Assembly (NCBI GenBank): GCA_963665545.2
Contig: CAXXKZ010000017.1
Coordinates: forward strand, 62,001-126,000
Direction of reading: 5' to 3'
Length of the DNA stretch: 64,000 nucleotides
From: G963665545 sp963665545
GTDB lineage: Bacteria > Pseudomonadota > Gammaproteobacteria > Xanthomonadales > SZUA-36
Numbering within the stretch: the first letter of the stretch is position 1; the number at the start of each line of letters is the position of its first letter. The position numbers and the translations under genes are program-made. Of this stretch, positions 8,336 through 18,231 are shown one piece after another. The notes under the pieces were generated by a model. That model was not told where the DNA came from. It did not search any database and saw nothing but the letters and a program-made list of their open reading frames with translations.

Positions 8336-9720
8336 GAGTTATGATCGAATCTGGTGTTTGAGCAGTTGAAAAAAAGCGGCGTATCTGGTTGATTTGTTGT
8401 TACCAAACTTCAAAGCAACCAAAGGAGATACGCCACTATGAACAAGAATAATGTTATTGAACTGGAACGTCGAGCAATCAGTGCCGATCCGTTGACCGAA
8501 TTGCTCAAAGAAGGCGCCCGGAAGCTGCTCGCCGAAGCGGTGGAAAGTGAAGTCCAGGAGCTGCTGGCCAAGTATCAGGATTGGCGTACCGAATCAGGTC
8601 ATGCCGGTGTGGTGCGCAACGGTTACCTGCCAGAACGTGAGTTGCAGACCGGCCTGGGACCGATCCGGGTGAGAATTCCCAAGGTGCGCTCGAAGACCGG
8701 TGAAGCAGTGAGTTTTCAGTCGGTGCTGGTGCCGCCATATGTGCGCAAGACAGCGACTTTCGAGGCAGCCATTCCGTGGTTGTACCTCAAAGGGGTATCC
8801 AGCGGTGAGATGGCTGAGGCGTTGCGGGTACTGGTGGGCCCGCAGGCACAGGGTCTGTCGGCCAGCACGGTATCCCGCCTGAAACAGGTATGGGCGGAGG
8901 AATATCGAGCGTGGAGCCAGCGTCGCCTGGGACAGGACCGGTGGGTGTATGTCTGGGCTGATGGTGTCTACAGTGGGCTGCGGGCGGAGGATGCCAAGCT
9001 CTGCGCGCTGGTGATCATTGGTGTCAATGAACGCGGCGAAAAACATTTTCTGGCGATTGAGGACGGGGTGCGGGAATCGACTCAGAGTTGGCGTGAGGTG
9101 TTGCTGAATCTGAAGTCGCGCGGCATGAGCGCCCCACAACTGGCGATTGGTGATGGTGCGATGGGTTTTTGGGCGGCGCTGGATGAAATCTTTCCGGCCA
9201 GCCGCCAGCAACGCTGCTGGATGCACAAGACCATGAATGTACTGAATTGTTTGCCGAAATCCGCACAACCCAAAGCCAAGCAGGCCCTGCACGCCATCTG
9301 GCAGGCGGAAACCAAGGATGATGCAAACAAGGCGTTTGATTTGTTTATTGAGATCTTTGAGGCGAAATACCCGAAAGCGACGAGCTGTTTGCTCAAGGAT
9401 CGGGATGAACTGTTGGCATTTTATGATTTTCCGGCCCAACACTGGCAGAGCATCCGGACCAGCAACCCGATTGAATCCACCTTTGCCACCATCCGCCACC
9501 GGACCAAAAGATCCAAAGGTTGTCTGACGCGCAATGGCATGTTGCATATGATGTTCAAATTGAGCCAGTGTGCGGAAAAGAAATGGCGCCGGCTACGCGG
9601 CTTTGATTACCTGGCCAAGGTGATTACGGGGGTGAAATTCAAAGATGGGATCGAGGTAAAAGAGATTGATCAGGTCGCCGCTTGAATCAAATGGCTAAAC
9701 ACCAGATTTGACAATAGCTC
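8336..9720 (+). mobile_element. IS256-family element, copy C (complete, 9-bp target duplication)
   Basis: 1385 bp from GAGTTATGATCG to ACAATAGCTC. It is flanked by the perfect 9-bp direct repeat AAATCCAAA at 8327-8335 and 9721-9729. This pair of duplications fixes the element boundaries and shows a simple insertion in the alaS-csrA interval, 20 bp from the alaS stop codon. Confidence 0.97.
8438..9685 (+). CDS. IS256-family (Mutator-type) transposase
   Basis: 415 residues, identical to the copy B protein, with the same D175, D239 and E346 triad and upstream AAGGAGATACGCC ribosome binding site. The open frame is intact. It is transcribed convergently with alaS. Confidence 0.97.
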   Translation: MNKNNVIELERRAISADPLTELLKEGARKLLAEAVESEVQELLAKYQDWRTESGHAGVVRNGYLPERELQTGLGPIRVRIPKVRSKTGEAVSFQSVLVPPYVRKTATFEAAIPWLYLKGVSSGEMAEALRVLVGPQAQGLSASTVSRLKQVWAEEYRAWSQRRLGQDRWVYVWADGVYSGLRAEDAKLCALVIIGVNERGEKHFLAIEDGVRESTQSWREVLLNLKSRGMSAPQLAIGDGAMGFWAALDEIFPASRQQRCWMHKTMNVLNCLPKSAQPKAKQALHAIWQAETKDDANKAFDLFIEIFEAKYPKATSCLLKDRDELLAFYDFPAQHWQSIRTSNPIESTFATIRHRTKRSKGCLTRNGMLHMMFKLSQCAEKKWRRLRGFDYLAKVITGVKFKDGIEVKEIDQVAA

Positions 9721-9739
9721 AAATCCAAAAGGGCAAAAC

Positions 9740-12397
9740 TTATGTGTTTTCTCTCACCCATTCCGACACAGAATTCAGCGCCGTGTCGAGGTTTGCAGCA
9801 TTCGTTCCTCCGGCCTGGGCAAAATCAGGCCGCCCTCCACCTTTACCGTCGACCTGTTCGGCCACGAAACTAATCAGTTTGCCGGCGGATAATTGGCTGC
9901 TGAGCTTTTTGCTCACGCCCGCTGCCAGGCGAACCTTGTCTTCCTCGGCGCTACCGATAACGACCACGGCATGGCCGAGCTTGTCTTTGAGCCTGTCGAC
10001 GGTTTCCCGCAGGGCCTTGGGGTCGATCCCGTCCATACGCACGGCCAGGACCGGGATTCCATTGACTTCTTTGACCGATTCCAGCAGGTCGTCGCTGCTG
10101 GACAGGGCCAGGCGCGATTTCAAGTCTGCCAGGCTTTTTTCCAGTGCGCGATTCTTCTCCATTAAGCCTTGTAGCTGGGCTTCCAGCTTGCCTGGGGAGG
10201 TATTGAGCAGACGGGCGGCATCGCTCAGGTGCATTTCCATGTCCTGAATCCAGCGCAGGGCGACCTCACCGGCGACCGCTTCAATACGGCGTATGCCCGA
10301 GGCCACGGCGCCTTCATGGATGATCTTGAACAGGCCAATGTCCCCTGTCCGCGCCACATGGGTGCCACCGCATAGCTCAACCGAAAAGTCACCCAACTGC
10401 AGTACCCGGACTTGATCGCCATACTTCTCGCCAAACAGTGCCTGGGCGCCGGTCTTGATGGCCTCCTCATAAGGCAAGTCACGTACCATCGTGGCGGCAT
10501 TGCCTCGTATTTCGCGATTCACCAAGTGCTCAATAGCGGCCAGATCTTCGCCGGATACCGCATTGGGATGGGAAAAATCGAACCGCAGATAGTCCGGCGC
10601 CACCAGCGAGCCCTTTTGCTGGACATGCTCGCCCAGCACTTCGCGCAAGGCGGCGTGCAGCAGATGGGTCGCTGAATGATGAAGCACAATATCGTCGCGC
10701 CGATTCACTTTGACGTGCGCAGAGACTTCATGCTCAACCCGCAACGACCCGGATCTCACCGTACCCACGTGGCCGTGGAATGTACCGGCCAGCTTGATGG
10801 TGTCGCTCACCTCGAATTCCGCGCCGTCAGACTTAAGTACGCCGGTGTCGCCCACTTGGCCCCCAGACTCAGCGTAAAACGGTGTCTGGTCCAGCACCAC
10901 AATGCCATGCTCACCCTCGTTCAGCACGTCAACCGCCGCACCATCCACCACAATAGCGGCGATCTGCGCAGCGTCACATGAGAGTTGGTCATAGCCCAGG
11001 AAGCGGGTTTCAGGCAGCCTCTGAATGAGCTCGGCACCCATCGCGGCCTTGTGTTCGAACTGGCCGCTGGAACGGCCGCGTTCCTGTTGCTGCGCCATTT
11101 CTGTATCGAATCCTGCAATGTCGACCGTCAGGCCATGCTCGCGGGCGATGTCCTGCGTCAGGTCCAGCGGAAAACCGTAGGTATCGTAGAGCAAGAAGGC
11201 GGTGGCACCATCGATTTGGCCTGAATCGACGGCTGCGGTACCGTCGATCACTTTGTGCAGTATGCCCATGCCCGTTTCAAGGGTTCTCGCAAATCGCTTT
11301 TCCTCATCCAGCAAAGCCGCCGTGATCTGGCCGCCCTTTGCAATCAACTCGGGGTAGGCCTCACCCATCTGTTCAGCCAGCGGAGCCACCATGCGGGAGA
11401 AAAATGGTTCGCTGCAGCCCAATTTATAGCCGTGGCGAATGGCGCGACGGATGATTCGCCGCAGCACATAACCACGGCCGTCACGGGCCGGCAGGACGCC
11501 ATCGGCGATCAGGAAGGCGCAAGCCCGAATGTGATCGGCGATGACGCGCAATGAATTGTCGTCGGGGTCTGCTGCCCCGGTGATTTCGGCGGCGGATTGA
11601 ATCAGGGCCTGGAACAGGTCAATCCCATAGTTGGAATGTTGATGCTGCAATACCGCTGCCAGACGTTCAAGACCCATGCCGGTGTCCACGCAGGGCCTGG
11701 GCAATGGCGTCATTTCACCGTCGGATGAGCGATCGAACTGCATGAAGACCAGGTTCCAGATCTCGATGTACCGGTCACCGTCCTGGTCGGGGGCGCCCGG
11801 TGGGCCACCTTCGATGGCCGATCCGTGGTCGTAGAAAATCTCGCTGCAAGGGCCGCAGGGACCGGTATCGCCCATGGCCCAGAAATTGTCGCTCTCAAAT
11901 CGGGCGCCGACCCGCTTGTCACCAATGCGGATCAAACGCTCCACCGGCACACCTATATCATTGGCCCAGATATCGTAGGCCTCGTCGTCGGTCTGGTAGA
12001 CAGTAACCCACAACAAATTAGGGTCGAGACCGAAGACTTCGGTCAGCAATTCCCATGCGTGGGCGATGGCTTGTGCTTTGAAGTAATCACCGAAGCTGAA
12101 GTTACCCAGCATTTCGAAAAAAGTGTGGTGACGCGCGGTGTAGCCGACCTGGTCGAGATCGTTGTGCTTGCCGCCGGCGCGCACGCAACGCTGAGAGCTT
12201 ACTGCTCTGGGACAGGCCCGCTTCTCGGCACCGAGAAAGACATCCTTGAACTGCACCATCCCGGCATTGGTGAACAACAAGGTGGGGTCATCGGCAGGCA
12301 CCAACGAGCTCGAAGCAACCACTTCGTGCCCCTTGGCAGAGAAAAAGCCAAGAAAATCCTGGCGGATTTGGGCGGTGGTATTGGCCGTGTCGGTCAT
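9740..12397 (-). CDS. alaS: Alanine-tRNA ligase
   Basis: 885-residue class II synthetase that charges tRNA-Ala and edits mischarged Ser/Gly. The N-terminal aminoacylation domain starts IRQDFLGFFSAKGHEVV and contains FTNAGMVQFKDVFLG and GNFSFGDYFK. The central editing domain has the HxxxH zinc motif (HHSATHLLH) and the C-x3-H motif (CGGTHV). The C-terminal C-Ala domain ends GKGGGRPDFAQAGG. The start is ATG 12397 (MTDTANTTAQ); the frame is open to 12430 but lies upstream of the family's conserved N-terminus. It lies downstream of recA-recX on the same strand, 35 bp after recX. Length is normal for the family. Confidence 0.98.
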   Translation of the reverse strand: MTDTANTTAQIRQDFLGFFSAKGHEVVASSSLVPADDPTLLFTNAGMVQFKDVFLGAEKRACPRAVSSQRCVRAGGKHNDLDQVGYTARHHTFFEMLGNFSFGDYFKAQAIAHAWELLTEVFGLDPNLLWVTVYQTDDEAYDIWANDIGVPVERLIRIGDKRVGARFESDNFWAMGDTGPCGPCSEIFYDHGSAIEGGPPGAPDQDGDRYIEIWNLVFMQFDRSSDGEMTPLPRPCVDTGMGLERLAAVLQHQHSNYGIDLFQALIQSAAEITGAADPDDNSLRVIADHIRACAFLIADGVLPARDGRGYVLRRIIRRAIRHGYKLGCSEPFFSRMVAPLAEQMGEAYPELIAKGGQITAALLDEEKRFARTLETGMGILHKVIDGTAAVDSGQIDGATAFLLYDTYGFPLDLTQDIAREHGLTVDIAGFDTEMAQQQERGRSSGQFEHKAAMGAELIQRLPETRFLGYDQLSCDAAQIAAIVVDGAAVDVLNEGEHGIVVLDQTPFYAESGGQVGDTGVLKSDGAEFEVSDTIKLAGTFHGHVGTVRSGSLRVEHEVSAHVKVNRRDDIVLHHSATHLLHAALREVLGEHVQQKGSLVAPDYLRFDFSHPNAVSGEDLAAIEHLVNREIRGNAATMVRDLPYEEAIKTGAQALFGEKYGDQVRVLQLGDFSVELCGGTHVARTGDIGLFKIIHEGAVASGIRRIEAVAGEVALRWIQDMEMHLSDAARLLNTSPGKLEAQLQGLMEKNRALEKSLADLKSRLALSSSDDLLESVKEVNGIPVLAVRMDGIDPKALRETVDRLKDKLGHAVVVIGSAEEDKVRLAAGVSKKLSSQLSAGKLISFVAEQVDGKGGGRPDFAQAGGTNAANLDTALNSVSEWVRENT

Positions 12398-12432
12398 GGC
12401 ACTCGAGTGGCATCGGTTGCGAAATGGCAATT

Positions 12433-12925
12433 CTAACCAATCACCGTATCAATTGCGCCCATTGCCTGGGAATGGGAAAAACCACGATTCATCAAGCGCC
12501 GATAATAGCGCGCCCGTTGCTGAATGCCGGTGTCGGAAAAGCCCTTTCGTTGCAACCATTCGGCCGCCAGTTCAATCCACTCCTCGTCGGGTTGGGAGAG
12601 CGCTTCGCTGATGAGTTGGCCGCCGACGCCCTTGGCGCCGAGCGCCGCCCTGATCTTGACCGGACCCTGCAATTTGCGCTCGCGCGAGCGCACGAAAGCC
12701 TTGCAATAACGCTGATCTGACAGGAGGTTCTCTTCCACCAGCGCAGTAATGACGCCCTCCACAGGCGCGGCGTCCGGCCCACTTTCGGTACAGTCTTTGC
12801 GTCAGTTCCTGGACCGCGTATTCGCGCACCCCCAGCAGGCGAGTAGCGAATGCACGCACTTCCCCCGTGGTGACGCCGGCAGCGGGATCGTTGCTGGAAC
12901 GATCCGATCTGGTTTCCCAATTCAC
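12433..12925 (-). pseudogene. recX: Regulatory protein RecX, reading frame broken by one extra base
   Basis: RecX binds RecA filaments and limits their activity. The 5' part (GTG 12925) reads GEVRAFATRLLGVREYAVQELTQRLYRKW, the typical RecX N-terminus. The 3' part in another frame reads VEGVITALVEENLLSDQRYCKAFVRSR and ends DTVIG. Removing one base from the CCC run at 12778-12780 (GGG on the coding strand) joins them into a 163-residue protein of normal length. Position directly after recA is the usual one. Either a genuine frameshift or a sequencing error; the remainder is well conserved, which favours error or very recent mutation. Confidence 0.85.
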
Positions 12926-12976
12926 CGTAGTCGGCGCTGGCTCAAGTCACTGACCGGGGGCTTTTACCCCGAATAC

Positions 12977-14077
12977 TTACTTGGCGGCCACCGCTTTTTC
13001 GGCCATTGGCTGGTCAGCCGTCCTTCCGGGTGCTTTTCCGGTTGCCTTTCCGGTTGTCTGCGCCGGGGCCGGTTCGGGCGCATTGCGGTCTGGCAACAGG
13101 ATGGTGCGAAGCCTGGCTTCGATATCGTTGGCCATTTCCGGGTTGTCTTTCATAAACTGGCGGACATTTTCCTTGCCCTGGCCAATACGGTCGCCGTTGT
13201 AGCTGTACCAGGCACCGGCCTTGTCAACCAGATTATGGGCCACACCCAGCTCAATTAACTCACCCTCGCGAGAGATGCCCAGGCCATAGAGGATTTCAAA
13301 TTCCGCCTGTTTGAAGGGCGGCGCCAGCTTGTTCTTTACCACTTTTACCCGGGTCTGGTTGCCGATGATCTCGTCACCTTTCTTCAGCGCGCCGATGCGG
13401 CGAATGTCCAACCGGATCGAAGAATAGAACTTCAGGGCGTTGCCACCCGAAGTAGTTTCGGGGCTGCCAAACATGACGCCGATCTTCATCCGAATCTGGT
13501 TGATGAACACCACCATGCAGTTGGAGCGATTAATGTTAACGGTCAGCTTGCGCAACGCCTGGGACATCAGGCGGGCCTGCAGACCCACATGAGAATCGCC
13601 CATGTCACCTTCGATTTCCGCCTTGGGCGTGAGGGCAGCGACCGAGTCGATCACGACAATATCCACGGCGCCGGAACGCACCAACATGTCGGTAATTTCC
13701 AGCGCCTGTTCACCGGTGTCGGGCTGTGAGACCAAAAGGTCATCGACATTGACGCCCAGGTTGCCGGCGTAATGCGGATCCAATGCGTGCTCCGCGTCAA
13801 CAAAGGCGGCTGTGCCACCGACCTTTTGACACTCGGCAATCACCTGCAGGGTCAATGTGGTTTTACCGGAAGATTCCGGACCATAAATTTCCACCACCCG
13901 GCCGCGTGGCAGCCCACCAATGCCCAGGGCCACATCCAGTGTCAGTGAACCGGTCGACACTGTGCGAATATCGTTAATCGCACCTTTATCTCCCATCCGC
14001 ATAATGGCGCCCTTGCCGAACTGTCGTTCAATCTGTGTGAGCGCTGCGGCCAAGGCCTGTTTTCTGTTGTCGTCCAC
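12977..14077 (-). CDS. recA: Recombinase RecA
   Basis: 366-residue DNA strand-exchange ATPase and SOS coprotease. It has Walker A GPESSGKTT, Walker B VVIDSVAAL, the L1/L2 DNA-binding loops (EIEGDMGDSHVGLQARLMSQALRK and GVMFGSPETTSGGNALKFY regions) and FINQIRMKIG. The C-terminal tail is rich in Ala/Pro/Lys rather than the acidic tail of enterics. The start is GTG 14077, preceded by AGGAGAGG. No CTG-N10-CAG LexA box is visible in the 150 bp upstream, so SOS control is not evident. recX follows 51 bp downstream. Confidence 0.98.
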   Translation of the reverse strand: MDDNRKQALAAALTQIERQFGKGAIMRMGDKGAINDIRTVSTGSLTLDVALGIGGLPRGRVVEIYGPESSGKTTLTLQVIAECQKVGGTAAFVDAEHALDPHYAGNLGVNVDDLLVSQPDTGEQALEITDMLVRSGAVDIVVIDSVAALTPKAEIEGDMGDSHVGLQARLMSQALRKLTVNINRSNCMVVFINQIRMKIGVMFGSPETTSGGNALKFYSSIRLDIRRIGALKKGDEIIGNQTRVKVVKNKLAPPFKQAEFEILYGLGISREGELIELGVAHNLVDKAGAWYSYNGDRIGQGKENVRQFMKDNPEMANDIEARLRTILLPDRNAPEPAPAQTTGKATGKAPGRTADQPMAEKAVAAK

Positions 14078-14374
14078 GTTTCCTCTCCTGGCTATTTTTG
14101 AAATTTCGTTGGGATCAAGTGATTGCGTGCCAATACCGTTTGGTTCATTTTCAATGAGTATTTTGGTGCATATTCTGATTCAAATTGTACCTTGGAATGA
14201 TTATGCCACAGCACGCATTTGCGCTTAAGTCTTACTCGCCCGGTTGGGCTGTTTTCTTACACTTTTGAGTGTGGGTGGATTATGCAGGAGTTCGTTCTCA
14301 AAACGCGATAAAGGATTTTTATGAGTGACGATTGGGATGAGAATTGTTGGGGGGTGCTGCTCTGGTGGGCGCCG

Positions 14375-14432
14375 GATGGGTCCCGGGTCGAGCCCGGGAT
14401 GACGTGGGATAACGTGGGATAACGTAGGAAGG
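14375..14432. repeat. Intergenic palindrome and short tandem repeat upstream of recA
   Basis: TCCCGGG / CCCGGGA (14381-14387 and 14393-14399) form a 7-bp stem with a 5-nt loop. They are followed by ACGTGGGATA twice and a third partial unit. This resembles the GGGTCCCGGGTC-type interspersed repeats of proteobacteria, whose spurious translation reads PRHPGLDPGP. The rest of the 14078-14433 interval has no gene. Confidence 0.6.
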
Positions 14433-14433
14433 A

Positions 14434-14937
14434 TCACGGGTGCTCGATGATATCGCGCAGCCGGGTCAGGGCATGGGCCACTGTCTCTCGGCGCACTTGC
14501 TCCCGATTGCCGGTAAAGCGCTGCATCTCGCTGATCACCTCGCTTCCCGACACTAACCAGGCAAAGTAGACGGTACCCACTGGCTTGTCGTCGCTGCCGC
14601 CATCGGGGCCAGCCACGCCTGTGACGGCAACAGCGGCATCCACACCCGCCAATTGCACAGCCCCTGAGGCCATTTGCGCGGCGACTACTCGACTGACCGC
14701 GCCATCGCTTTGCAGGCTGTCCTCACGCACGCCCAACAATTCCATCTTGGCCCGATTGCTGTACGTCACGTGACCCCGGTCAAACCAGGCCGAGGAGCCT
14801 GGCAGATCGGTGCAGACTTTGGCAATCCAGCCACCGGTACATGATTCCGCCGTTGCCATGACCATGCCACGCGTGGTTAGTGTGTCGGCCAGGGCACGCG
14901 CAAGTGAGCCAAGATGCTGATCAGTTGGTGTCATCAT
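14434..14937 (-). CDS. pncC: CinA C-terminal domain protein (nicotinamide-nucleotide amidase type)
   Basis: A 167-residue stand-alone CinA C-terminal domain. Family members hydrolyse NMN to NaMN and ammonia in pyridine nucleotide salvage. Conserved blocks visible are MATAESCTGGWIAK (catalytic Ser-containing), SSAWFDRGHVTYSN, GAVSRVVAAQMA, AVAVTGVAGPDGGSDDKPVGTVYFA and RFTGNREQVRRETVAHAL. Tandem ATGs at 14937 and 14934 follow AGGTGG; either may be used. Position next to recA and mutS is a common gammaproteobacterial arrangement. It is divergent from mutS, with about 95 bp between them. Confidence 0.93.
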   Translation of the reverse strand: MMTPTDQHLGSLARALADTLTTRGMVMATAESCTGGWIAKVCTDLPGSSAWFDRGHVTYSNRAKMELLGVREDSLQSDGAVSRVVAAQMASGAVQLAGVDAAVAVTGVAGPDGGSDDKPVGTVYFAWLVSGSEVISEMQRFTGNREQVRRETVAHALTRLRDIIEHP

Positions 14938-15032
14938 CCACCTATCATTATCGCTCTGGCGCCGAGTGCAGAAAAGTCGTAAATAGCGGCTGCCGAATAT
15001 TCTACCCAACTCGCCATTACGGTACACTGCCC

Positions 15033-17681
15033 ATGATGTCGCAAGCTGCTTCTTCCTCCACTACTTCTTCCATCCCCGCCAATGCCGCTGTGAAGTCTGC
15101 CACGCACACCCCACTGATGCAGCAATACCTTGGCATCAAGGCCGAATTCCCTGATATCATCGTGCTGTTTCGCATGGGCGATTTCTACGAAGTCTTCTAT
15201 GATGACGCACGCAAGGCGGCTAAGCTACTCGACATCACGCTGACCACCCGCGGCGAATCTGCCGGCGCGCCCATTCCGATGGCAGGTGTGCCCTATCACG
15301 CACTGGACAACTACCTCGCCCGGCTCGTGCGGCTGGGTGAATCGGCCGCAATTTGCGAACAAGTCAGTGAGCCCGAACCCGGCAAGGGCCTGGTGGAGCG
15401 CAAAGTCGTGCGGGTTGTTACGCCCGGGACATTGACTGAAGAAGCCCTGCTGGACGCACGCCAGGAGAACATCATTGCCTCTTTGGCGCAATGCAAGGGC
15501 TTGATCGCCATAGCCTGGCTGGACTTATCATCGGGGCATTTCCAGGTGCGTGCATTGGAAGGCCGCGCAGAAATCTTATCGCAACTTGAGCGTCTGAATC
15601 CGGCTGAACTGCTGACACCCGAAGACCAGGATTTCGAGTTGCCGCCAGCGCGTCAACACAGTTCACGCCAACCCTGGAAGTATGACCTGGCCTCAGCGCG
15701 GGAATTGCTGTGTGAACAATTCGGCACCGGGGACCTGGCCGGATTCGGCATTGAGGATCTCGACCATGCCGTCATCGCGGCTGGCGCCTTACTCGATTAT
15801 GTGCAGGAAATGCAGCGCAGCACCCTGCCCCACCTGACATCGATCTCGCTGGAGCATGCCGGCGAATTTCTGCACCTGGACAGCATCAGCCGGCGCAACC
15901 TGGAATTGGAGGTCAGCCTTGGCGGCGAGCGCAAACCCACACTGACCGGCATACTCGATACCACGGTAACGGCCATGGGCGGTCGCCTGATCAGACGCTG
16001 GATCAACAATCCCATTCTTGACCACGGGCGTATCGCCGCGCGCCAGGACGCAGTGGAACAGCTGCTCTATCACGATTTGATGGAACCACTGCGTGATTCA
16101 CTCAGATGTGTGGCTGATCTGGAACGCATCCTGACCCGCATTGCGCTGGGCTCGGCACGGCCTCGTGATCTGCTGGCGTTGCGCCAGACGCTGGCGCAAA
16201 TACCCACTCTTAGCGACTTGATCCTGACCGTTGGTGGCGATGAACTGGCCGCAGTATTGGGCAAAATACCGATGTTTCCAGAAGTCCACGACCTGCTGTT
16301 GCGTGCCATCATTGATGAACCACCGGTGTTAATTCGCGACGGCGGCGTGATTGCGCGCGGCTACGACGAGGAATTGGACACGCTGCGGTCGATGTCGGCC
16401 GACGCCAACGAATTCTTGCTGCAGTATGAGGAAACCCAGAAAAAGGAATCCGGCATTGCCAACCTCAAGGTGGGTTACAACCGCGTGCACGGCTATTACA
16501 TCGAAATTTCCAACGCCAACCAGCACCTGGCGCCGGCTCATTACACCCGTAAGCAAACGCTTAAGTCCGCCGAGCGCTACATTACCGAAGAGCTCAAGCA
16601 GTTCGAAAACGAGGTTTTGTCCAGCCGCGAACGGGCGCTGAGCCGCGAAAAATACTGCTACCAGGAATTGGTGGCGACACTGGCCCTGGAATTACAACCC
16701 CTGCGCCTGATGGCCGCGCAACTGGCGCGCCTGGACGTATTGAGCACGTTCGCAGAACGTGCTCAGATGCTGCACCTGCAGCGGCCGACGCTGCAAGAGA
16801 AATGCGGGATTTCGATCAAAGGCGGGCGCCACCTGGTGGTGGAACAGGTACAACCGGAACCCTTCACCCCCAACGACCTGGCACTGGATGAAGCAAGCCG
16901 GATGCTGGTGATTACGGGCCCCAACATGGGTGGCAAATCCACCTATATGCGCCAGACCGCGCTGATCGTCGTACTGGCTTACGTCGGCAGCTTCGTTCCG
17001 GCGGACGCCGCCGATATCGGCCCCGTCGATCGCGTTTTCACCCGCATTGGCGCCGGCGATGACCTGGCTGGAGGGCGCTCTACATTTATGGTTGAAATGT
17101 CTGAAACGGCCAACATCCTCAACAACGCCACCGCCAACAGCCTGGTGCTGATGGATGAGATTGGCCGCGGCACCAGTACCTATGATGGCCTGGCCCTGGC
17201 CTGGGCCTGCGCCACCCACCTGGCCCGCTCAGTACATGCTTACACCCTCTTTGCGACCCACTATTTTGAGCTGACTCAACTGGCCGAAGGCATTTCAAAC
17301 GTCAGCAATGTCCACCTCGATGCCCGCGAGCATGGGGACAAAATCGTATTTTTACATTCCGTGCAACCCGGCCCGGCCAGCCAGAGTTATGGCCTGCAGG
17401 TCGCCTCGCTGGCCGGCATTCCGCGCCGCGTACTCGCTCAGGCCCGCCAGCACCTGGCCCAACTGGAGGCGCGCCAGCGTGAAGACAGCCCGCAAATGGG
17501 GCTGTTTGACCAGACACTCGACGAACCCCTCCCGCCGGAGCCCAGCCCACTACACGAACGCTTGGTGGCGATCGATCCCGATAGCCTGTCACCCAGGCAG
17601 GCGCTGGAGATTCTTTATGAACTGAAACTGCTGGCAACCGCAGCAGACGACGGAGTCCATGCCGACCCGCGAGTAGATTAG
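15033..17681 (+). CDS. mutS: DNA mismatch repair protein MutS
   Basis: 882-residue mismatch sensor and ABC-type ATPase. The mismatch-binding domain contains the Phe-x-Glu wedge in GDFYEVFYDDA. It is followed by connector, lever and clamp regions, then the ATPase with Walker A GPNMGGKSTYMRQ, the signature region DDLAGGRSTFMVEM and Walker B SLVLMDEIGRGTSTYDG. The C-terminus contains the short dimer/tetramer region. The start is ATG 15033 (MMSQAASS), chosen because the family N-terminus (HTPLMQQYLGIKAEFPD) follows shortly; the frame is open further upstream to 14880 within cinA. It ends 16 bp from the convergent gene at 17698. Confidence 0.98.
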   Translation: MMSQAASSSTTSSIPANAAVKSATHTPLMQQYLGIKAEFPDIIVLFRMGDFYEVFYDDARKAAKLLDITLTTRGESAGAPIPMAGVPYHALDNYLARLVRLGESAAICEQVSEPEPGKGLVERKVVRVVTPGTLTEEALLDARQENIIASLAQCKGLIAIAWLDLSSGHFQVRALEGRAEILSQLERLNPAELLTPEDQDFELPPARQHSSRQPWKYDLASARELLCEQFGTGDLAGFGIEDLDHAVIAAGALLDYVQEMQRSTLPHLTSISLEHAGEFLHLDSISRRNLELEVSLGGERKPTLTGILDTTVTAMGGRLIRRWINNPILDHGRIAARQDAVEQLLYHDLMEPLRDSLRCVADLERILTRIALGSARPRDLLALRQTLAQIPTLSDLILTVGGDELAAVLGKIPMFPEVHDLLLRAIIDEPPVLIRDGGVIARGYDEELDTLRSMSADANEFLLQYEETQKKESGIANLKVGYNRVHGYYIEISNANQHLAPAHYTRKQTLKSAERYITEELKQFENEVLSSRERALSREKYCYQELVATLALELQPLRLMAAQLARLDVLSTFAERAQMLHLQRPTLQEKCGISIKGGRHLVVEQVQPEPFTPNDLALDEASRMLVITGPNMGGKSTYMRQTALIVVLAYVGSFVPADAADIGPVDRVFTRIGAGDDLAGGRSTFMVEMSETANILNNATANSLVLMDEIGRGTSTYDGLALAWACATHLARSVHAYTLFATHYFELTQLAEGISNVSNVHLDAREHGDKIVFLHSVQPGPASQSYGLQVASLAGIPRRVLAQARQHLAQLEARQREDSPQMGLFDQTLDEPLPPEPSPLHERLVAIDPDSLSPRQALEILYELKLLATAADDGVHADPRVD

Positions 17682-17697
17682 CCTATGACCAGACCGT

Positions 17698-18231
17698 TCA
17701 AGTGACGGTATAGCCGCGCCCGCTCAGACATGCCGCATTGGCACGATTAAACGCTTCAATGGTGCCCTGCTGAGATTCAGCCGCTGCCGCCTGCTGCGCC
17801 GCGGCTTGTTGCTGTTGCGCGGCGACCTCTTGTTGATATTCCTGCTGGGAACGCCGGTTCCTTCTGTTTTGTCTGACCGCGCCTGCGCCAGCGCCAATGG
17901 CTGCACCCTTACCGGCGTCGTCATCGACAATTTCACCCACTACCGCGCCGGCAGCGGCGCCGCGGACCACGCCTCCACGTTGTTGCTGAGGAGGCGGCGG
18001 GGTTTGGGCGGTCTGCTGGGCCGCGGCCGCCTGGGCGTCAGCGCCGGACGACGCCAATTCCACCGGATCGATTCCCGTTTGATCTTTCGCCCAGACATAA
18101 CATTCGCCTTCGTCCTGTTTTTGTTGCTCCGGACTTTGGCCATCGGCGGGGTAAACATACTGCTCGGCCCATAAACTACCTGCAAACAATACACTCAGGC
18201 CAAACACAATCAGAATCGAATTCGTTTTCAT
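17698..18231 (-). CDS. Exported glycine-zipper family protein
   Basis: 177 residues. A Sec signal peptide (MKTNSILIVFGLSVLFAGSLWA, cut after AEQ or nearby) is followed by a YVWAKDQTGIDP segment, an Ala/Gln/Pro-rich linker, and a glycine-zipper stretch. The zipper (GAAAGAVVGEIVDDDAGKGAAIGAGAGAV, about residues 90-118) has the two-helix hairpin of the Gly-zipper 2TM type. A Gln/Ala-rich coiled-coil-like segment and a C-terminal NRANAACLSGRGYTV motif follow. Such proteins sit in the cell envelope; function unknown. There are two Cys residues, one near each end, that could form a disulfide. Confidence 0.8.
   Translation of the reverse strand: MKTNSILIVFGLSVLFAGSLWAEQYVYPADGQSPEQQKQDEGECYVWAKDQTGIDPVELASSGADAQAAAAQQTAQTPPPPQQQRGGVVRGAAAGAVVGEIVDDDAGKGAAIGAGAGAVRQNRRNRRSQQEYQQEVAAQQQQAAAQQAAAAESQQGTIEAFNRANAACLSGRGYTVT

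Noticed and set aside
8594..9547. 317-codon open frame antisense to each IS256 transposase (also at 5251-6204, 28752-29705 and 43061-44014)
   Set aside because: It recurs only because the transposase is repeated; it is the complement of a well-supported gene, has no domain, and owes its length to GC-biased codon use.
10676..11554. Several plus-strand frames inside alaS
   Set aside because: They are shadows of a highly conserved gene on the opposite strand.
14225..14437. 70-codon frame with PRHPGLDPGP
   Set aside because: This peptide is the well-known spurious translation of an intergenic palindromic repeat.
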